From Staphylococcus argenteus (GTDB lineage Bacteria > Bacillota > Bacilli > Staphylococcales > Staphylococcaceae), in contig NC_016941.1 of the NCBI RefSeq assembly GCF_000236925.1, positions 496,001 to 560,000 on the forward strand: DNA of 64,000 bases, read 5' to 3'. This document shows positions 62,423 through 64,000 of this stretch, piece by piece (position 1 is the first letter of the stretch; the number at the start of each line of letters is the position of its first letter). The position numbers and the translations under genes are program-made. The notes under the pieces are model-generated. The model did no database searches. It was not told the origin of the DNA and saw nothing but the letters and a program-made list of their open reading frames with translations.

Positions 62423-62484
62423 ATTAATATGCTTATGTTATTTAGCTAAAAGCGGATCACATAATTTTTGAGGGGTGAATCTGT

Positions 62485-64000
62485 TTGGCAGGTCAAGTTG
62501 TCCAATATGGAAGACATCGTAAACGTAGAAACTACGCGAGAATTTCAGAAGTATTAGAATTACCAAACTTAATAGAAATTCAAACTAAATCTTACGAGTG
62601 GTTCCTTAGAGAAGGTTTAATCGAAATGTTTAGAGACATTTCGCCAATTGAAGACTTTACTGGTAATTTATCATTAGAATTTGTGGATTACCGTTTAGGA
62701 GAACCAAAATATGATTTAGAAGAATCTAAAAACCGTGACGCTACTTATGCTGCACCTCTTCGTGTAAAAGTGCGTCTAATAATTAAAGAAACTGGTGAAG
62801 TTAAAGAGCAAGAAGTTTTCATGGGTGATTTCCCATTAATGACTGATACTGGTACGTTCGTAATCAATGGTGCTGAACGTGTAATCGTATCTCAATTAGT
62901 TCGTTCACCATCCGTTTATTTTAATGAAAAAATCGACAAAAATGGTCGCGAAAACTATGATGCAACAATAATTCCTAACCGTGGTGCATGGTTAGAATAT
63001 GAAACAGACGCAAAAGATGTAGTCTATGTTCGTATCGATAGAACACGTAAATTACCTTTAACAGTATTATTACGTGCATTAGGTTTTTCAAGTGATCAAG
63101 AAATTGTTGACCTTTTAGGTGACAATGAATATTTACGTAATACTTTAGAGAAAGATAGCACTGAAAACACTGAACAAGCGTTATTAGAAATCTATGAACG
63201 TTTACGTCCAGGTGAACCACCAACGGTTGAAAATGCTAAGAGTCTATTGTATTCACGTTTCTTCGACCCAAAACGCTATGATTTAGCAAGCGTAGGTCGT
63301 TATAAAACAAACAAAAAATTACATTTAAAACATCGTTTGTTCAATCAAAAATTAGCTGAGCCAATTGTTAATACTGAAACTGGAGAAATTGTTGTTGAAG
63401 AAGGTACGGTACTTGATCGTCGCAAACTAGATGAAATCATGGATGTTCTTGAATCAAACGCAAACAGTGAAGTGTTTGAATTACATGGTAGTGTTATTGA
63501 TGAACCTGTTGAAATTCAATCTATCAAAGTTTATGTACCTAATGATGATGAAGGTCGTACTACAACAGTTATTGGTAATGCTTTCCCTGATTCGGAAGTT
63601 AAATGTATTACGCCAGCAGATATTATCGCTTCAATGAGTTATTTCTTTAACTTATTAAGTGGTATTGGATATACAGATGATATCGACCATTTAGGTAACC
63701 GTCGATTACGTTCAGTTGGGGAATTATTACAAAACCAATTCCGTATCGGTTTATCAAGAATGGAAAGAGTTGTACGTGAAAGAATGTCAATTCAAGACAC
63801 AGAATCTATCACACCTCAACAATTAATTAATATTCGTCCTGTAATTGCATCTATTAAAGAATTCTTTGGTAGCTCTCAATTATCACAATTCATGGACCAA
63901 GCTAACCCATTAGCTGAGTTAACGCATAAACGTCGTCTATCAGCTTTAGGACCGGGTGGTTTAACACGTGAACGTGCTCAAATGGAAGTACGTGACGTTC
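62485..64000 (+). CDS. rpoB: RNA polymerase beta subunit, 3' end beyond the window
   Basis: RpoB forms the catalytic core of RNA polymerase with RpoC. The visible 505 residues start at TTG (62485), 7-8 bases after AGGGGTG, with [20 protein letters not shown]. The beta lobes and the rifampicin pocket are seen: [20 protein letters not shown] falls at about residues 464-483. Gln468, Asp471, Ala477, His481, Arg484 and Ser486 are all the susceptible-type residues. The remainder of the gene (usually about 1180 residues) is outside. The open frame seen in another phase at 63.4 kb is a shadow. Confidence 0.97.
   Translation, partial: MAGQVVQYGRHRKRRNYARISEVLELPNLIEIQTKSYEWFLREGLIEMFRDISPIEDFTGNLSLEFVDYRLGEPKYDLEESKNRDATYAAPLRVKVRLIIKETGEVKEQEVFMGDFPLMTDTGTFVINGAERVIVSQLVRSPSVYFNEKIDKNGRENYDATIIPNRGAWLEYETDAKDVVYVRIDRTRKLPLTVLLRALGFSSDQEIVDLLGDNEYLRNTLEKDSTENTEQALLEIYERLRPGEPPTVENAKSLLYSRFFDPKRYDLASVGRYKTNKKLHLKHRLFNQKLAEPIVNTETGEIVVEEGTVLDRRKLDEIMDVLESNANSEVFELHGSVIDEPVEIQSIKVYVPNDDEGRTTTVIGNAFPDSEVKCITPADIIASMSYFFNLLSGIGYTDDIDHLGNRRLRSVGELLQNQFRIGLSRMERVVRERMSIQDTESITPQQLINIRPVIASIKEFFGSSQLSQFMDQANPLAELTHKRRLSALGPGGLTRERAQMEVRDV

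Overview
The window is a chromosomal segment of a low-GC Gram-positive bacterium of the Staphylococcus aureus complex. The 16S rRNA V1 region, the protein sequences (SpoVG, PurR, Prs, RpoB and others) and the gene order all point there. From memory, several proteins (GlmU, FolP, McsB, CysE) differ from ordinary S. aureus at a few to several percent of residues, so S. argenteus, S. schweitzeri or a divergent S. aureus lineage fits better than S. aureus in the strict sense. This was not computed.

Layout. (1) 1-6.7 kb: translation and RNA-modification genes (trmN6 fragment, yazA, rsmI, metG, tatD, rnmV, rsmA, veg). (2) 7-13.3 kb: ispE, purR, ridA, spoVG, glmU, prs, rplY. (3) 13.6-26 kb: pth, mfd, a flippase, mazG, rqcP, divIC, an S1 protein, tilS, hpt, ftsH. 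(4) 26-32 kb: hslO, cysK, the folP-folB-folK folate operon and lysS. (5) 32.6-38.8 kb: an rRNA locus ordered 5S - tRNA cluster - 16S - tRNA-Ile - 23S - 5S. (6) 39-43.4 kb: pdxR against pdxS-pdxT, then nupC on the minus strand. (7) 43.5-48.1 kb: the CtsR-controlled ctsR-mcsA-mcsB-clpC operon. (8) 48.5-57.7 kb: radA, a PIN-TRAM protein, gltX, a T-box-controlled cysE-cysS-mrnC-rlmB-rae1 run, and sigH. (9) 57.8-64 kb: rpmG, secE, nusG, rplK, rplA, rplJ, rplL, a methyltransferase and the start of rpoB.

Almost everything is conserved housekeeping: ribosome parts, tRNA charging and modification, ribosome rescue, protein quality control (FtsH, Hsp33, ClpC/McsB), one-carbon, cysteine and vitamin B6 metabolism, and cell-wall precursor synthesis. 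I see no prophage, insertion sequence, resistance island, CRISPR array or defence system. Only pdxR and nupC are on the minus strand.

The points most worth a second look are RNA-level. A noisy stretch of about 140-170 bp covers what should be tRNA-Val and tRNA-Thr, next to perfect tRNA genes. A 5S-first rRNA locus has its own promoter. The rplK and rplA leaders share a structured motif. An inverted repeat encloses the sigH ribosome-binding site. A possible 31-codon gene lies between spoVG and glmU. I did not find a convincing new multi-gene system.
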